A stretch of 50,462 nucleotides of DNA from Hyphomonadaceae bacterium (GTDB lineage Bacteria; Pseudomonadota; Alphaproteobacteria; Caulobacterales; Aquidulcibacteraceae), in contig JACMMP010000120.1 in the NCBI GenBank assembly GCA_014378995.1, forward strand, positions 1 to 50,462. The letters run 5' to 3'. Shown here one piece after another: positions 8,010 to 17,663 of this stretch; the first letter of the stretch is position 1, and each line of letters opens with the position of its first letter. Below the pieces are notes generated by a model that saw nothing but the letters and a program-made list of their open reading frames with translations, did not search any database and was not told the origin of the DNA. A program made the translations under genes and the position numbers.

Positions 8010-9290
8010 GTGGCTGAGAAGAAGTGGCGCAAACGCACGCTCGGCAATCGGCCGCTGAAGCCCGAAACTTTGATGATGGGCTATGGCTACGATCCGATGC
8101 TCTCCGAAGGCTCGCTGAAGCCGCCGCAATTTCAAACGTCGACGTTCGTGTTCAAATCGGCGCAAGACGGCAAGGATTTTTTCGCGACCATCCAAGGCCG
8201 CCGCAAGCTCGGCCCCGATGAAGAGCCGGGCCTTATCTATTCGCGCTTCAACAACCCAAACCTCGAAGTGGTCGAGGATCGCCTGGCGCTATGGGACGAG
8301 GCGGAGACATCGCTTGTGTTCGCCTCCGGCATGGCGGCGATCTCAACGGCGCTGCTCGCGTATCTGCGCCCGGGCGAAGTTATTCTGCAGAGCCGTCCGA
8401 TCTATGGCGGCACGGAAACTCTAATCCATTCGATCCTGCCGGAGTTCGGCGTCACACCCGTCGCGTTCGAAGCTGAGCTTGGCGCTGAAGACATGCGCCG
8501 CGCGGCGCTCAAAGCGAAGGAAAGCGGCCGAATCGGCGCGATTTTCATTGAAACGCCCGCAAACCCGACCAATGCCCTCGTCGATATCGCGGCGGCGCGC
8601 GATCTTTCAAAAGCGCTCGCGGTCGATGGCAAACGCCCGCCCGTCATCGTCGACAACACATTGCTCGGGCCGGTTTACTCGACGCCGCACCAGCAAGGCG
8701 CCGACATCGTGCTGATGTCGCTGACCAAGTACGTAGGCGGCCATTCCGATTTGATCGCCGGCAGCGCGTCGGGCTCCAAAGCGATGCTGGCGCCGGTGCG
8801 ACGCATGCGCTCGACGCTCGGCACCATGGCCGACACGCACACGGCCTGGCTGCTGATGCGCTCGCTCGAGACGCTGAAGATTCGCATGGAGGCGGGCGCG
8901 GCCGGCGCGCGCAAGGTGGCGGAATTTCTGCGCGATCACCCGAAGGTGGCGAGCGTCTGGTATCTCGACTTCCTGCCCGCCGATCATTCCGACCGCGCCA
9001 TCCATGAGCGGCAAAACAAGAGCGCGGGCTCGACCTTCTCGTTCGAAGTGAAGGGCGGCGAAACAGAGGCGTTCCGGGTTCTGGACAATCTGCAGATCAT
9101 CAAGCTCGCCGTCAGCCTCGGCGGCACCGAGACGCTCGCCTCGCACCCCGCGGCGATGACGCATTCCGGCATGCCGGCCGAAGAGCTGGCGCGCTATGCG
9201 ATCCGGCCAAACCTGATCCGCATCTCGATCGGTATCGAAGACCCGGACGATTTGATTGCCGACCTCGCCCAAGCGCTCGACGCGATGTGA
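8010..9290 (+). CDS. Cystathionine gamma-synthase/lyase family PLP enzyme (Cys/Met metabolism)
   Basis: 426 residues of the Cys/Met-metabolism PLP family (fold type I). Seen: YSRFNNPN (phosphate-binding Tyr/Arg from the partner subunit), FASGMAAIST, ETPANPT, VDNTLLGPV with the PLP Asp, and the Schiff-base Lys at K240 in SLTKYVGGHSD. The C-terminal SLGGTETLASHPAAMTHS segment is typical of cystathionine gamma-synthase, gamma-lyase and methionine gamma-lyase, which sequence alone does not separate. The start is GTG at 8010 with GGAG 7 bases ahead. It probably moves sulfur between homocysteine, cysteine and methionine, in the cytoplasm. Confidence 0.92.
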   Translation: MAEKKWRKRTLGNRPLKPETLMMGYGYDPMLSEGSLKPPQFQTSTFVFKSAQDGKDFFATIQGRRKLGPDEEPGLIYSRFNNPNLEVVEDRLALWDEAETSLVFASGMAAISTALLAYLRPGEVILQSRPIYGGTETLIHSILPEFGVTPVAFEAELGAEDMRRAALKAKESGRIGAIFIETPANPTNALVDIAAARDLSKALAVDGKRPPVIVDNTLLGPVYSTPHQQGADIVLMSLTKYVGGHSDLIAGSASGSKAMLAPVRRMRSTLGTMADTHTAWLLMRSLETLKIRMEAGAAGARKVAEFLRDHPKVASVWYLDFLPADHSDRAIHERQNKSAGSTFSFEVKGGETEAFRVLDNLQIIKLAVSLGGTETLASHPAAMTHSGMPAEELARYAIRPNLIRISIGIEDPDDLIADLAQALDAM

Positions 9291-9332
9291 CCGCCGCTTC
9301 GCGCGCGGGGCGAAGCCTCTATATGTTGGCGC

Positions 9333-10622
9333 ATGTCGATTCTCGCGCCCCTGACCGATCCCGCCGTCGCTGAAGCGCACCAGGCGCTCGCCGACCGCAC
9401 GCCGGTGGTGCTGCTGATCGGCAGAGCTGGTACGGGAAAGAGCCATTTCATCCGCTCGCTGGTGGAGCGCGATCCGACTTACCCACAGGCGTTGCTGGCG
9501 CCGACAGGGCTCGCCGCGATGAACATTGGCGGCCAGACGGTGCACTCGTTCTTCGGCTTTCCGCCGCGCCCGTTGATCGGCAATGCGGAAAAGCCGCACT
9601 ATTTTTTCACCCGCACGGCGCGTGCGATCAACCGGCTGATCATCGACGAAGTCTCGATGCTGCGCGCCGACGTGCTCGACGCGATGAACCATCACTTACA
9701 AGTGGCGCGCAAAAGCTCGCGGCCCTTTGGCGGCGTGCAGATGCTGTTGGTGGGCGATTTTTATCAATTGCCCCCGGTGGTGCGCGGTGAGGAAGGCCAG
9801 CTGCTGGAAGATGCGGGCTATTCGAGCCCCTACGCGTTCTCCGCGCATTGCCTACGCGATGCGCCGCTTGCCGCGGTGCAGCTCACAGAAGTGCACCGCC
9901 AAACCAATCAAGATTTTATCGCCATTCTATCCTCGATCCGAGAGCGGCGCGGCGTCGAAGAAGCGGTGACGATCCTGAACACAGTGTGTCTCGACCGCTC
10001 GCTGCCGAAGCGGCCGGTGTTGCTGTGCGCCACCAATGCGGTGGCGGACAATTACAACGTTCGAGGGCTCGCAAGTCTCGAAGGCGCGGCGGCGCGGTAC
10101 ACCGGCGCGTTCCAAGGCGAAGCGCCGCGCGCGCAAGGCGATCGCTTCCCGGCGCCAATGGAGCTCACGCTCAAGCGTGATGCGCGCGTGATCTTTACGC
10201 AGAACGATCCCGAAGGGCGCTGGGTGAACGGCTCGCTCGGCACGGTGAAGTCGCTCGATGACGAAGTGATCGTGGTGCTGCTCGATGCGGGCGATGAAGT
10301 GGATGTCGAGCGTGCAACCTGGCCGCAGGCGCGCTGGACTTGGAACGCCAAGGAAAACCGCATGGAGGTGAAAGAGGAATTCAAATACGTGCAATTTCCC
10401 CTCGCCCCGGCCTGGGCGCTGACCATCCACAAAGCGCAAGGCATGACGCTGGATAGCGTCGAGATCGATCTCGGCCGCGGCGCATTCGCCCCAGGCCAAG
10501 CCTACGTCGCGCTCTCGCGTGCGCGCAGCATGGAGACGCTACGGCTAACGCGCCCGCTGTCACCGCGCGATGTGCAGGTGGATGAAGCGATCGCAGAGGG
10601 GCTGGCGCGGTTGGGGGTGTGA
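9333..10622 (+). CDS. Pif1/RecD-like superfamily 1 DNA helicase (AAA ATPase)
   Basis: 429 residues. Walker A is GRAGTGKS (30-37), followed by APTGLAAMNIGGQTVHSFFGF (motif Ia region), the Walker B IIDEVSML, VGDFYQLPPV (motif III), LTEVHRQ (motif IV) and the C-terminal ALTIHKAQGMTLDSVEIDLG and AYVALSRAR (motifs V-VI). This set is diagnostic of the Pif1-like SF1B helicases. Bacterial members unwind DNA 5' to 3' and some act on G-quadruplexes. It is compact, with no extra nuclease domain. Its stop directly abuts the stop of the convergent cyclase gene. Confidence 0.9.
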   Translation: MSILAPLTDPAVAEAHQALADRTPVVLLIGRAGTGKSHFIRSLVERDPTYPQALLAPTGLAAMNIGGQTVHSFFGFPPRPLIGNAEKPHYFFTRTARAINRLIIDEVSMLRADVLDAMNHHLQVARKSSRPFGGVQMLLVGDFYQLPPVVRGEEGQLLEDAGYSSPYAFSAHCLRDAPLAAVQLTEVHRQTNQDFIAILSSIRERRGVEEAVTILNTVCLDRSLPKRPVLLCATNAVADNYNVRGLASLEGAAARYTGAFQGEAPRAQGDRFPAPMELTLKRDARVIFTQNDPEGRWVNGSLGTVKSLDDEVIVVLLDAGDEVDVERATWPQARWTWNAKENRMEVKEEFKYVQFPLAPAWALTIHKAQGMTLDSVEIDLGRGAFAPGQAYVALSRARSMETLRLTRPLSPRDVQVDEAIAEGLARLGV

Positions 10623-12464
10623 CTAGGTCGCCTCCGCGAGCTTGGCGCGGAAGGCCTTGAAGCGCGGATGATCGCGGATGGGATCGAGGCTGTTGTCGAT
10701 GTCGATCCAATGCGCCCAGCCGGGACTTATCTTTCCAACGAGCGGCTCAAGCAAGTCCATGGCGGCGTCCACATCTCCGAGCTTCGACATGCCGCAAGCC
10801 GTGTTGTAGCGCAGACGCATGTTGTCGGGATCGAACAGCGCCACGCGCTTGGCCCACTCGCGCGCCCGCTCCACTTCACCGAGGTCCGCGAGGGAGCTGA
10901 CGAGAAACCCGAGCGCGCCGCTATGATCCGGCTCGAAACGCAGCAACTTCTCGCAACGCTCCAGGCATCGCCGCGCCGCCCACTGCACGCGCTCGTCGTC
11001 GCCGATCGCTTCGTACACCTGCACCACCATGCCGGCGGGCCGATAGGCGTCCGGATCGAGGTCGCACGCGGTTTCGAAATGGCGAATGGCCTCGGCGTGC
11101 TGCTTCAGGCCCAGGGTGAGATAACCCGCGAAGAGGTGCGCGTCGTAGCAGTTCGGATCGAGGGTGAGCGCCGTTTCGATAAAGGGCTTGCCCGCTTCCA
11201 GCTCCATGCCCGGGCCGCGGCCCATTACCTCGGCCATGGCGGCATGGCCTTCCGCGAGCAGCGGATCGACTTCGATCGCCCGCTGCGCAGCTTGGCGCGC
11301 GTCCTCGATGCTATAGCCGGCAACGCCGCGCTGACTCATCTCAGCGATCGCCATAGCCATGACGGCCCAGCCGCGCGCGAAAGCCGGATCCAGCGCGACC
11401 ACCTTCTGGCAAATCCGCACGATAAGCGGCTTCATCCGCTCGCTGCCGGTGCGTTCGAACTGCCGCGCCAATAGGAAGAGTTCGTAGGCCTCGGGATTCG
11501 ACGTGTCGCGGCGTTCGATCCTCTTCTTCTCTTCGGGCAGGAGCTTTAATCTCAGCGCTTTGACGACAGCTTCGGAAATTTCATCCTGGAGCGCGAAAAT
11601 GTCGTTGAGGTCGCGATCCCAGCGTTCGGCCCAGACGTGTCCGCCCGACGCATCGATCAGCTGCGCCGTGATGCGGACACGGCCGCCAGCCTTTCGGACG
11701 CTGCCTTCCAGCACATGCGTAACCTTTAGGCTTCGCGCGGCCTGCGGCACGTCGACGGGCTTGCCCTTAAACGTGAACGATGTATTGCGTGCGGCCACCC
11801 ACAGCGCCGAGACCTTTGAAAGGTCGGTGATGATGTCTTCGGTGATGCCGTCGGAAAAATACTCCTGCTCCTGATCACCGCTCATGTTCGCGAAGGGGAG
11901 CACGCAGATCGAAACCGCTGGCCGCTTCTCCGCGGTCGCGGCGACCGATGCTTGCGGTCGAACAGCGAAAACATGAACCGGACTCTCGCCTTCCTTTACC
12001 GCGTGCGAGCCTCGATCCTCGAACTCGGCGGCGATCTTGCCCGCCACCTGATCCTTGACGTTACGCGCAACCGCTATGCCGCCGACCGGCGCCAAAGCCT
12101 GCAGGCGCGCCGCGACGTTGACGCCCTCGCCGTAGATGTCATCGCCCTCGACGATGACGTCGCCCAGATTGATGCCGATGCGATAGCGCAACCGCTCGGA
12201 ATCCGGGCGATGGGCTTCGGCAGCCTCCATCGCCGCTTGAATTTCGATCGCGCAACTCACCGCGGCCCCGGCACTCGGAAACTCAACTAGCACGCCGTCG
12301 CCCATGACCTTGAACGTGCGCCCGCTTTGGGCGGCCACGCGCGGGTCAAACAGTGATTTGCGGTTTTCCTTAAGACGCGACAGCGTCCCGGCCTCATCGC
12401 GCTCCATCAGAACGCTATAGCCAACAACATCCGCCGACAGGATTACGGTCAGTTTGCGCTGCAT
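10623..12464 (-). CDS. Class III adenylate/guanylate cyclase with TolB-like segment and TPR repeats
   Basis: 613 residues. The N-terminal 1-165 is a class III nucleotidyl cyclase domain: metal-binding D12 (SADVVGYS) and D56 (VMGDGVLVEF) and the transition-state pair N116/R120 (GEGVNVAARL) are present. Residues 180-310 (ICVLPFANMSGDQEQEYFSDGITEDIITDLSK) form the TolB N-terminal-like segment common in these proteins, and 320-600 is a TPR superhelix. No membrane segment is visible. It should make cyclic nucleotide in response to protein or ligand binding at the TPR part. Such cyclase-TolB-TPR proteins are abundant in alphaproteobacteria. Confidence 0.9.
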   Translation of the reverse strand: MQRKLTVILSADVVGYSVLMERDEAGTLSRLKENRKSLFDPRVAAQSGRTFKVMGDGVLVEFPSAGAAVSCAIEIQAAMEAAEAHRPDSERLRYRIGINLGDVIVEGDDIYGEGVNVAARLQALAPVGGIAVARNVKDQVAGKIAAEFEDRGSHAVKEGESPVHVFAVRPQASVAATAEKRPAVSICVLPFANMSGDQEQEYFSDGITEDIITDLSKVSALWVAARNTSFTFKGKPVDVPQAARSLKVTHVLEGSVRKAGGRVRITAQLIDASGGHVWAERWDRDLNDIFALQDEISEAVVKALRLKLLPEEKKRIERRDTSNPEAYELFLLARQFERTGSERMKPLIVRICQKVVALDPAFARGWAVMAMAIAEMSQRGVAGYSIEDARQAAQRAIEVDPLLAEGHAAMAEVMGRGPGMELEAGKPFIETALTLDPNCYDAHLFAGYLTLGLKQHAEAIRHFETACDLDPDAYRPAGMVVQVYEAIGDDERVQWAARRCLERCEKLLRFEPDHSGALGFLVSSLADLGEVERAREWAKRVALFDPDNMRLRYNTACGMSKLGDVDAAMDLLEPLVGKISPGWAHWIDIDNSLDPIRDHPRFKAFRAKLAEAT

Positions 12465-12537
12465 CTGGGCCCGGCCTTCCGCACTGCTGCTTAGCGCGTC
12501 CGCGAACTCACGTCAGCGAAAATGCACGCGGCCACGG

Positions 12538-14079
12538 CTACATAAATGGCCGCCGCGGTGACGCGATGTGTTCTCCGCGGACTGTGCCGCTGTCGTCCTG
12601 CTCCAGCAGCTTTACGTCGTAGCCCCAGAGATCGGCGACGTGTTGGAGCACTTTGTCGGTGTCGCTTTCCTCCAGCGTGATGCCGTCCTGCACGCGGTGC
12701 TGCAGGATGAGCTTGCGATCGCCGGCGAGATCGACATCGACGATCTGGATGTCCGGATCGCGGTAGGCGATGTCGTAATGCTTGGACAGCGCGCGGCGAA
12801 TTTTGCGATAGCCGCGCTCGTCGTGGATGGCGGCAACGTTCATCTCGTCTTGCTCTTCGTCGTCGACGACGCGGAAGAGGCCGAAATCGCGAATGCAGCG
12901 CGGCGAAAGATATTGCGAGACGAAGCTTTCGTCGCGGTAATTGGCCCAGATGTCACGCAGCGCGCCGTAGGCGTCGCCGCAGCCGGCGATGTCCGGCATC
13001 CATTCGCGATCCTCGTCGGTCGGGTTGGTGCAGACGCGCTCGATGTCGCAGCACATGGCGAACCCGAGCGCATAGGGATTGATGCCGCCATAGCGGCGAT
13101 CGTCGAAGTGGGGCTGCAGCACGACGCCGGTGTGCGAGTGGATGAACTCGAGAAACGAGCCGTCGTCGATCTGCCCCTTCTCATGCAGGCGGTTCATGAT
13201 GCGGTGATGCACGTAAGTGGCGCAGCCTTCGTTCATGACTTTGGTTTGCCGCTGCGGATAGAAATACTGATTGATCAGCCGCACCACGCGCAAAATCTCG
13301 CGCTGCCACGGCGCCAGGCGCGGCGCTGTCTTCTCCAAAAAATAGAGCAAATTCTCTTCCGGCAGGCCGAGCAGCGCCTTGCGGCGCGCGTCATCATCCT
13401 TGCTGCGCTTGCGCTTGCCGACCGGAACCGTGCGCCAAAGGTCGTTGAACAATTGCTCGCCGTGCAGGCGGCGTTCTTCTTCGCGCCGTTGCTCGGAACG
13501 GAGATCGGCCATGCGCTTGCGCGGAAAGCGATGCACGCCGTGACTCTGCAGCGCGTGCGCCGCGTCCAGCATGCGCTCGACTTCCTCCTGGCCGTACCGA
13601 TCCTCGCACTTGGAAATGAAGTTTCGCGCGAACTCCAGATAGTCGAGGATGCCGTCGGCGTCGGTCCATTGCTTGAAGACGTAATTGTTCTTGAAGAAGT
13701 GGCTGTGGCCGTAGCCCGCGTGCGCGATTACGAGCGTCTGCATCGTCGCGGAGTTTTCCTCCATGATATAGACGAGGCACGGGTTCGAATTGATGACGAT
13801 TTCATACGCCAGGCCCTGATAGCCTTTGCGGTAGAGCGCTTCGTTGCGGGCGAATTCCTTGCCGAAGCTCCAGTGCCGGTAGAACAGCGGCATCCCTGTG
13901 GACGCGTAAGCATCGAGCATCTGTTCGACGGTGATGACTTCGATCTGGTTCGGGTAGGGATCGAGCCCCATCTCTTTGATGCCGATCTCGCCGCAGGCAT
14001 CGTGCACGCGCTTGATCAGGTCGAAGTCCCAATCCGCGCCTTGATAGAGCAGCTTCGAGCCGGCCAACGTCGTCATCAC
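12538..14079 (-). CDS. spoVR: SpoVR family protein
   Basis: 513 residues with the SpoVR signature (FYRHWSFGKEFARNEALYRKG, LAYEIVINSNPCLVYIMEEN, GHSHFFKNNY, NEGCATYVHHRIMN, GINPYALGFAMCCDIER). The first codon is GTG at 14079 (GTGA overlap with yeaH) or the adjacent ATG at 14076 (TGATG); either gives tight coupling. The protein is conserved beside YeaH and PrkA in many proteobacteria, where the three act in stress and stationary-phase physiology. Its biochemical activity is not established. Confidence 0.95.
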   Translation of the reverse strand: MMTTLAGSKLLYQGADWDFDLIKRVHDACGEIGIKEMGLDPYPNQIEVITVEQMLDAYASTGMPLFYRHWSFGKEFARNEALYRKGYQGLAYEIVINSNPCLVYIMEENSATMQTLVIAHAGYGHSHFFKNNYVFKQWTDADGILDYLEFARNFISKCEDRYGQEEVERMLDAAHALQSHGVHRFPRKRMADLRSEQRREEERRLHGEQLFNDLWRTVPVGKRKRSKDDDARRKALLGLPEENLLYFLEKTAPRLAPWQREILRVVRLINQYFYPQRQTKVMNEGCATYVHHRIMNRLHEKGQIDDGSFLEFIHSHTGVVLQPHFDDRRYGGINPYALGFAMCCDIERVCTNPTDEDREWMPDIAGCGDAYGALRDIWANYRDESFVSQYLSPRCIRDFGLFRVVDDEEQDEMNVAAIHDERGYRKIRRALSKHYDIAYRDPDIQIVDVDLAGDRKLILQHRVQDGITLEESDTDKVLQHVADLWGYDVKLLEQDDSGTVRGEHIASPRRPFM

Positions 14080-15380
14080 GCGCCCTCCGCGGCGACGCCT
14101 TCGGGCCGGCGCGCAAACAATTCCCGGAACACGGGATAAATATCGCGGCGGTGGCGCACCTTGCGCATGGCGAATGGCGCATCGACGGCCACACGGCGAT
14201 AGGCGCGCCAGAGATTGGTGCTGGGCTCGCCGGCGCCCGGATGCTCGTCCTCATCATCCATGCCGACTTCAACATAAGCGTAGTACTGGCAAAGCGGCAG
14301 AATCGCGTCCTTCAGCTGCGCCAGCACAACGGCATTGTCACTCGACGTGTTGTCGCCATCGCTCGCTTGCGCCGCGTAGATATTCCATTGATCGATCGGG
14401 TACCGGTCGCGCACGATCTCAGCCATCTTGAACAGCGCCGTCGATACGACGGTGCCGCCCGTTTCGCGCGAGTAGAAAAACGTTTGCTCATCCACCTCGG
14501 ACGCTTCGTGCGTGTGGCGGATGAAAACGACATCGACGTGCTCGTAGCGGCGATTAAGGAACAAGTAGAGCAGCGAATAGAAGCGCTTCGCTAGGTCCTT
14601 CATGTGCTCGTTCATCGAGCCGGAGACATCCATCAGGCAGAACATCACCGCCCTGGCGATCGGCTTAGGATTGGATTCAAGGCGACGGTAGCGTACATCG
14701 ACGGGATCGATGTACGGAATGCGCTTGCTGCGGGCGAGGCGCTGCTCGAGATCGGCGCGCAGGGCTTGCAGCGCATCGAACTGGCCGCCTTCGCGCTCCA
14801 GTTTCTCGATCTCTTCGCGCAGCGCGATAATCTCGTCCGCCTTCGGCCGCTTCAGCGCGATGCGCCGCGACATCGAATGGCGCAGCGTCCGCGCCACAGA
14901 AATCCGCGACGGCGGGCCGGAGACCGAATAGCCGGCTTGGCGCCACTGCACAGATTTCGCGCCGGCGATCTGGCGCTTGGCCAAGTCCGGCAATTCCAGA
15001 TCTTCCAGATAAAGGTCGAGATATTCTTCGTCCGTGAGCGCGAAGCGAAACTCGTCCTCGCCATCGCCGCTATCGCTGGCTTTCGATCCCTGTCCGCCGC
15101 CTTGTTGAGGCCGCGCGATGGAATCGCCTTCGATATATTCCTTGTTGCCCGGCAGCACATAGTCGCGGACGCCGCCTTCGCGCGAACGGCGCAGGTGCGG
15201 CTCATGCACGCCGCCGGTCGGGATCGAGACTTCGCCGCCCTTGCCCGCGTCCTTGATCGAGCGCGAACTGGAAGCTTCGCGCACCGCCTTGCGCACCTGT
15301 GCGCGTGCGCGGCGCAAGAAGCGCTGGCGGTTGGCGAAGCTCTTGCCGCCAGGGTTCAGCCGGCGGTCGATAATGTGCAT
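14076..15380 (-). CDS. yeaH: YeaH/YhbH family protein (DUF444, VWA-like)
   Basis: 434 residues from the ATG at 15380, which gives the family's usual start MHIIDRRLNPGGKSFANRQRF; an upstream in-frame start at 15419 overlaps prkA and is less likely. A von Willebrand A-like domain holds an intact MIDAS motif, DVSGS (251-255), so it may bind a metal and partner proteins. The N-terminal third includes a flexible, Gly/Ser-rich linker. It is the middle gene of prkA-yeaH-spoVR, 8 bases after prkA. Confidence 0.94.
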   Translation of the reverse strand: MHIIDRRLNPGGKSFANRQRFLRRARAQVRKAVREASSSRSIKDAGKGGEVSIPTGGVHEPHLRRSREGGVRDYVLPGNKEYIEGDSIARPQQGGGQGSKASDSGDGEDEFRFALTDEEYLDLYLEDLELPDLAKRQIAGAKSVQWRQAGYSVSGPPSRISVARTLRHSMSRRIALKRPKADEIIALREEIEKLEREGGQFDALQALRADLEQRLARSKRIPYIDPVDVRYRRLESNPKPIARAVMFCLMDVSGSMNEHMKDLAKRFYSLLYLFLNRRYEHVDVVFIRHTHEASEVDEQTFFYSRETGGTVVSTALFKMAEIVRDRYPIDQWNIYAAQASDGDNTSSDNAVVLAQLKDAILPLCQYYAYVEVGMDDEDEHPGAGEPSTNLWRAYRRVAVDAPFAMRKVRHRRDIYPVFRELFARRPEGVAAEGA

Positions 15381-15388
15381 TAGGCCGC

Positions 15389-17329
15389 CTACCCCGCTTG
15401 CTTCACACGCATGTACCACTCGACCAGCCGGCGGACCTGCCGCTCGGTGTAGCCGCGCTCGGACATGCGCATCACGAATTCCTCGTGCTTCTTTTCGCTG
15501 TCGCTATCTTTCTTGGACCCAAACGAGATCACCGGCAGCAAATCCTCAACCTGGCTGAACATGCGCCGCTCAATCACTTCGCGGATTTTCTCGTACGAGG
15601 TCCAAGACGGATTCTTGCCGCCATGGCCCGCCCGCGCGCGCAGCGTGAACTTCACCACCTCGTTGCGGAAATCTTTCGGATTGGCGATGCCGGCGGGCTT
15701 TTCGATCTTCGAGAGTTCCTGGTTCAGCAGCTCGCGATTGAGCAATTGGCCGGTATCGGAATCCTTGAAGTCGATGTCCTCGATCCAGGCGTCGGCGTAA
15801 TCGACATAGCGGTCGAACAGGTTCTGGCCGTAATCGTGATAGGATTCCAGATACGCCTTCTGGATTTCGTTGCCGATGAATTCCGCGTAGCGCGGCGCCA
15901 GCTCGGCCTTCACGAACTCCAGGAGCCTGGCTTCCTGCTCTTGCGGGTATTGCTCGCGGCGGACGTTCTGTTCGAGCACGTACATCAAATGCACGGGATC
16001 GGCGGCGACTTCGATCGTGTCATGGTTGAAGGTGGCGGCCAGCACCTTGAACGCAAAGCGCGTCGAGATGCCGTCCATGCCCTCATCGACGCCGGCGGCG
16101 TCCTTATACTCCTGCAGCGAGCGCGCCTTGGGATCGACTTCCTTCAGGCTCTCGCCATTATAGACGCGCATTTTGGCGAAGGCGTTCGAGTTCTCGTGCT
16201 CCTTCAGGCGCGACAGCACCGAAAACCGCGCCAGCATTTCGAGCGTGGCCGGCGCGCACGGCGCTTCTGCGAGCTCCGAGGTGCGGATCAGCTTTTCGTA
16301 GATTTTCTTCTCTTCGTCGACGCGCAGGCAGTACGGCACCTTGATCACGTAGATGCGGTCGATGAAAGCCTCGTTGTTCTTGTTGTTCTTGAACGCCTGC
16401 CACTCGGACTCGTTGGAGTGCGCCATGATGATCCCTTGGAACGGGATCGCGCCGATGTTTTCGGTGCCGACGTAATTGCCTTCCTGCGTGGCCGTCAGCA
16501 ACGGATGCAGCATTTTGATCGGCGCTTTGAACATCTCGACGAATTCGAGAATGCCCTGGTTGGCGCGGTTGAGGCCGCCCGAATAGGAATACGCGTCCGG
16601 ATCGTTCTGCGCGTGCATTTCAAGTTTGCGGATATCGACCTTGCCGACCAACGAGGAGACATCCTGGTTGTTATCGTCGCCTGGCTCGACCTTACCGACG
16701 CCAATCTGGCGAAGGCGCGACGGCATGACCTTCGCCACCCGGAAGCGGGTGATGTCGCCGCCGAACTCGTCCAGCCGCTTCACGCACCAAGGACTCATCA
16801 GTCCGCTCAGGCGGCGCTGCGGGATGCCGTATTCTTCTTCGAGCCGCTGGCCCCACACTTCCGGATCGAACAAGCCGAGCGGGTGCTCGAACACCGGGCT
16901 CATGGCATCGCCGGCCTTCAGCACGTAGATCGGCTGATCTTCCATCAGCGCCTTGAGGCGCTCCGCCAGCGACGACTTACCGCCGCCCACGGGGCCGAGC
17001 AGATAAATGATCTGCTTGCGCTCTTCCAAACCCTGCGCGGCGTGGCGGAAGAAGGCGACGATCCGCTCGATCGTCTCTTCCATGCCGTAGAATTCCGCGA
17101 ACGCTGGATAGAACCGCACCGTCCGGTTCATGAACACGCGCCCAAGCCGCGCATCCTTCGATGTGTCGACCATCCTCGGCTCGCCAATCGCCGCCAGCAG
17201 GCGCTCATGCGCGCTTGCGTAGGCCATCGGGTCGTCACGGCAGAGCTTCAAGAAGTCCTGCAGCGACATTTCCGCTTCACGACGCTGCTCGAACGAGCGG
17301 GCGTAACTGCGAAATATATCTTCAGACAT
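15389..17329 (-). CDS. prkA: PrkA family serine protein kinase (YeaG-like)
   Basis: 646 residues, full length. An AAA-like N-terminal domain carries Walker A GPVGGGKS (112-119); the C-terminal part contains the PrkA kinase-related region (RVYNGESLKEVDPKARSLQEYKDAAGVDEGM, read in parts, and DNYADAWIED-like segment). First gene of the prkA-yeaH-spoVR operon, with GGAGG 7 bases before the ATG. PrkA/YeaG proteins phosphorylate or remodel substrates during nutrient stress; partners here are unknown. Confidence 0.95.
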   Translation of the reverse strand: MSEDIFRSYARSFEQRREAEMSLQDFLKLCRDDPMAYASAHERLLAAIGEPRMVDTSKDARLGRVFMNRTVRFYPAFAEFYGMEETIERIVAFFRHAAQGLEERKQIIYLLGPVGGGKSSLAERLKALMEDQPIYVLKAGDAMSPVFEHPLGLFDPEVWGQRLEEEYGIPQRRLSGLMSPWCVKRLDEFGGDITRFRVAKVMPSRLRQIGVGKVEPGDDNNQDVSSLVGKVDIRKLEMHAQNDPDAYSYSGGLNRANQGILEFVEMFKAPIKMLHPLLTATQEGNYVGTENIGAIPFQGIIMAHSNESEWQAFKNNKNNEAFIDRIYVIKVPYCLRVDEEKKIYEKLIRTSELAEAPCAPATLEMLARFSVLSRLKEHENSNAFAKMRVYNGESLKEVDPKARSLQEYKDAAGVDEGMDGISTRFAFKVLAATFNHDTIEVAADPVHLMYVLEQNVRREQYPQEQEARLLEFVKAELAPRYAEFIGNEIQKAYLESYHDYGQNLFDRYVDYADAWIEDIDFKDSDTGQLLNRELLNQELSKIEKPAGIANPKDFRNEVVKFTLRARAGHGGKNPSWTSYEKIREVIERRMFSQVEDLLPVISFGSKKDSDSEKKHEEFVMRMSERGYTERQVRRLVEWYMRVKQAG

Positions 17330-17663
17330 CGTGCCTCCGTCGCGCCCCGCCCTAGACTCTACATAAGAGGTCCAGCGGGACGACGCTTAACAAACAGACA
17401 TGCGAATCTGGCGGCCATAAGGTGGCCTTCGACGTGGCTGCCGATCCGCCCAAGTGAGCAACGCGCAGGTTGCCATGATTTGCTCCTTTCCCGCTCGCGA
17501 AAACGAGAAAAAACATGTGCGCTGCGCGCGCGCCGGCACTTGCCAAGACCTCAGACTCTCACTCGCGGTTTGTCAGAGTCTCTTAACGAAAGGCAAAAGC
17601 CGCTATTTTACGTGGCCTTAAGCACGATCAGGCATCTCAGTTAGATGCTGCGGCGAGGCTGTG
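17330..17663. other. Divergent intergenic region between prkA and the coiled-coil gene
   Basis: 334 bases without a supported gene. On the minus strand TTAAGC and CTTATG lie 17 bases apart about 60 bases before prkA; on the plus strand TTAACG and TATTTT (15-base spacing) precede the coiled-coil gene; a 6-bp inverted repeat GACTCT/AGAGTC (about 17552-17580) sits upstream of the latter. All are weak promoter candidates. I found no GGAAC-N17-CGTT (EcfG-type) site. Confidence 0.3.

Noticed and set aside
15398-17644. 748-codon plus-strand open frame opposite prkA
   Set aside because: Entirely a shadow of PrkA; composition (His/Arg/Leu-rich) is non-protein-like.
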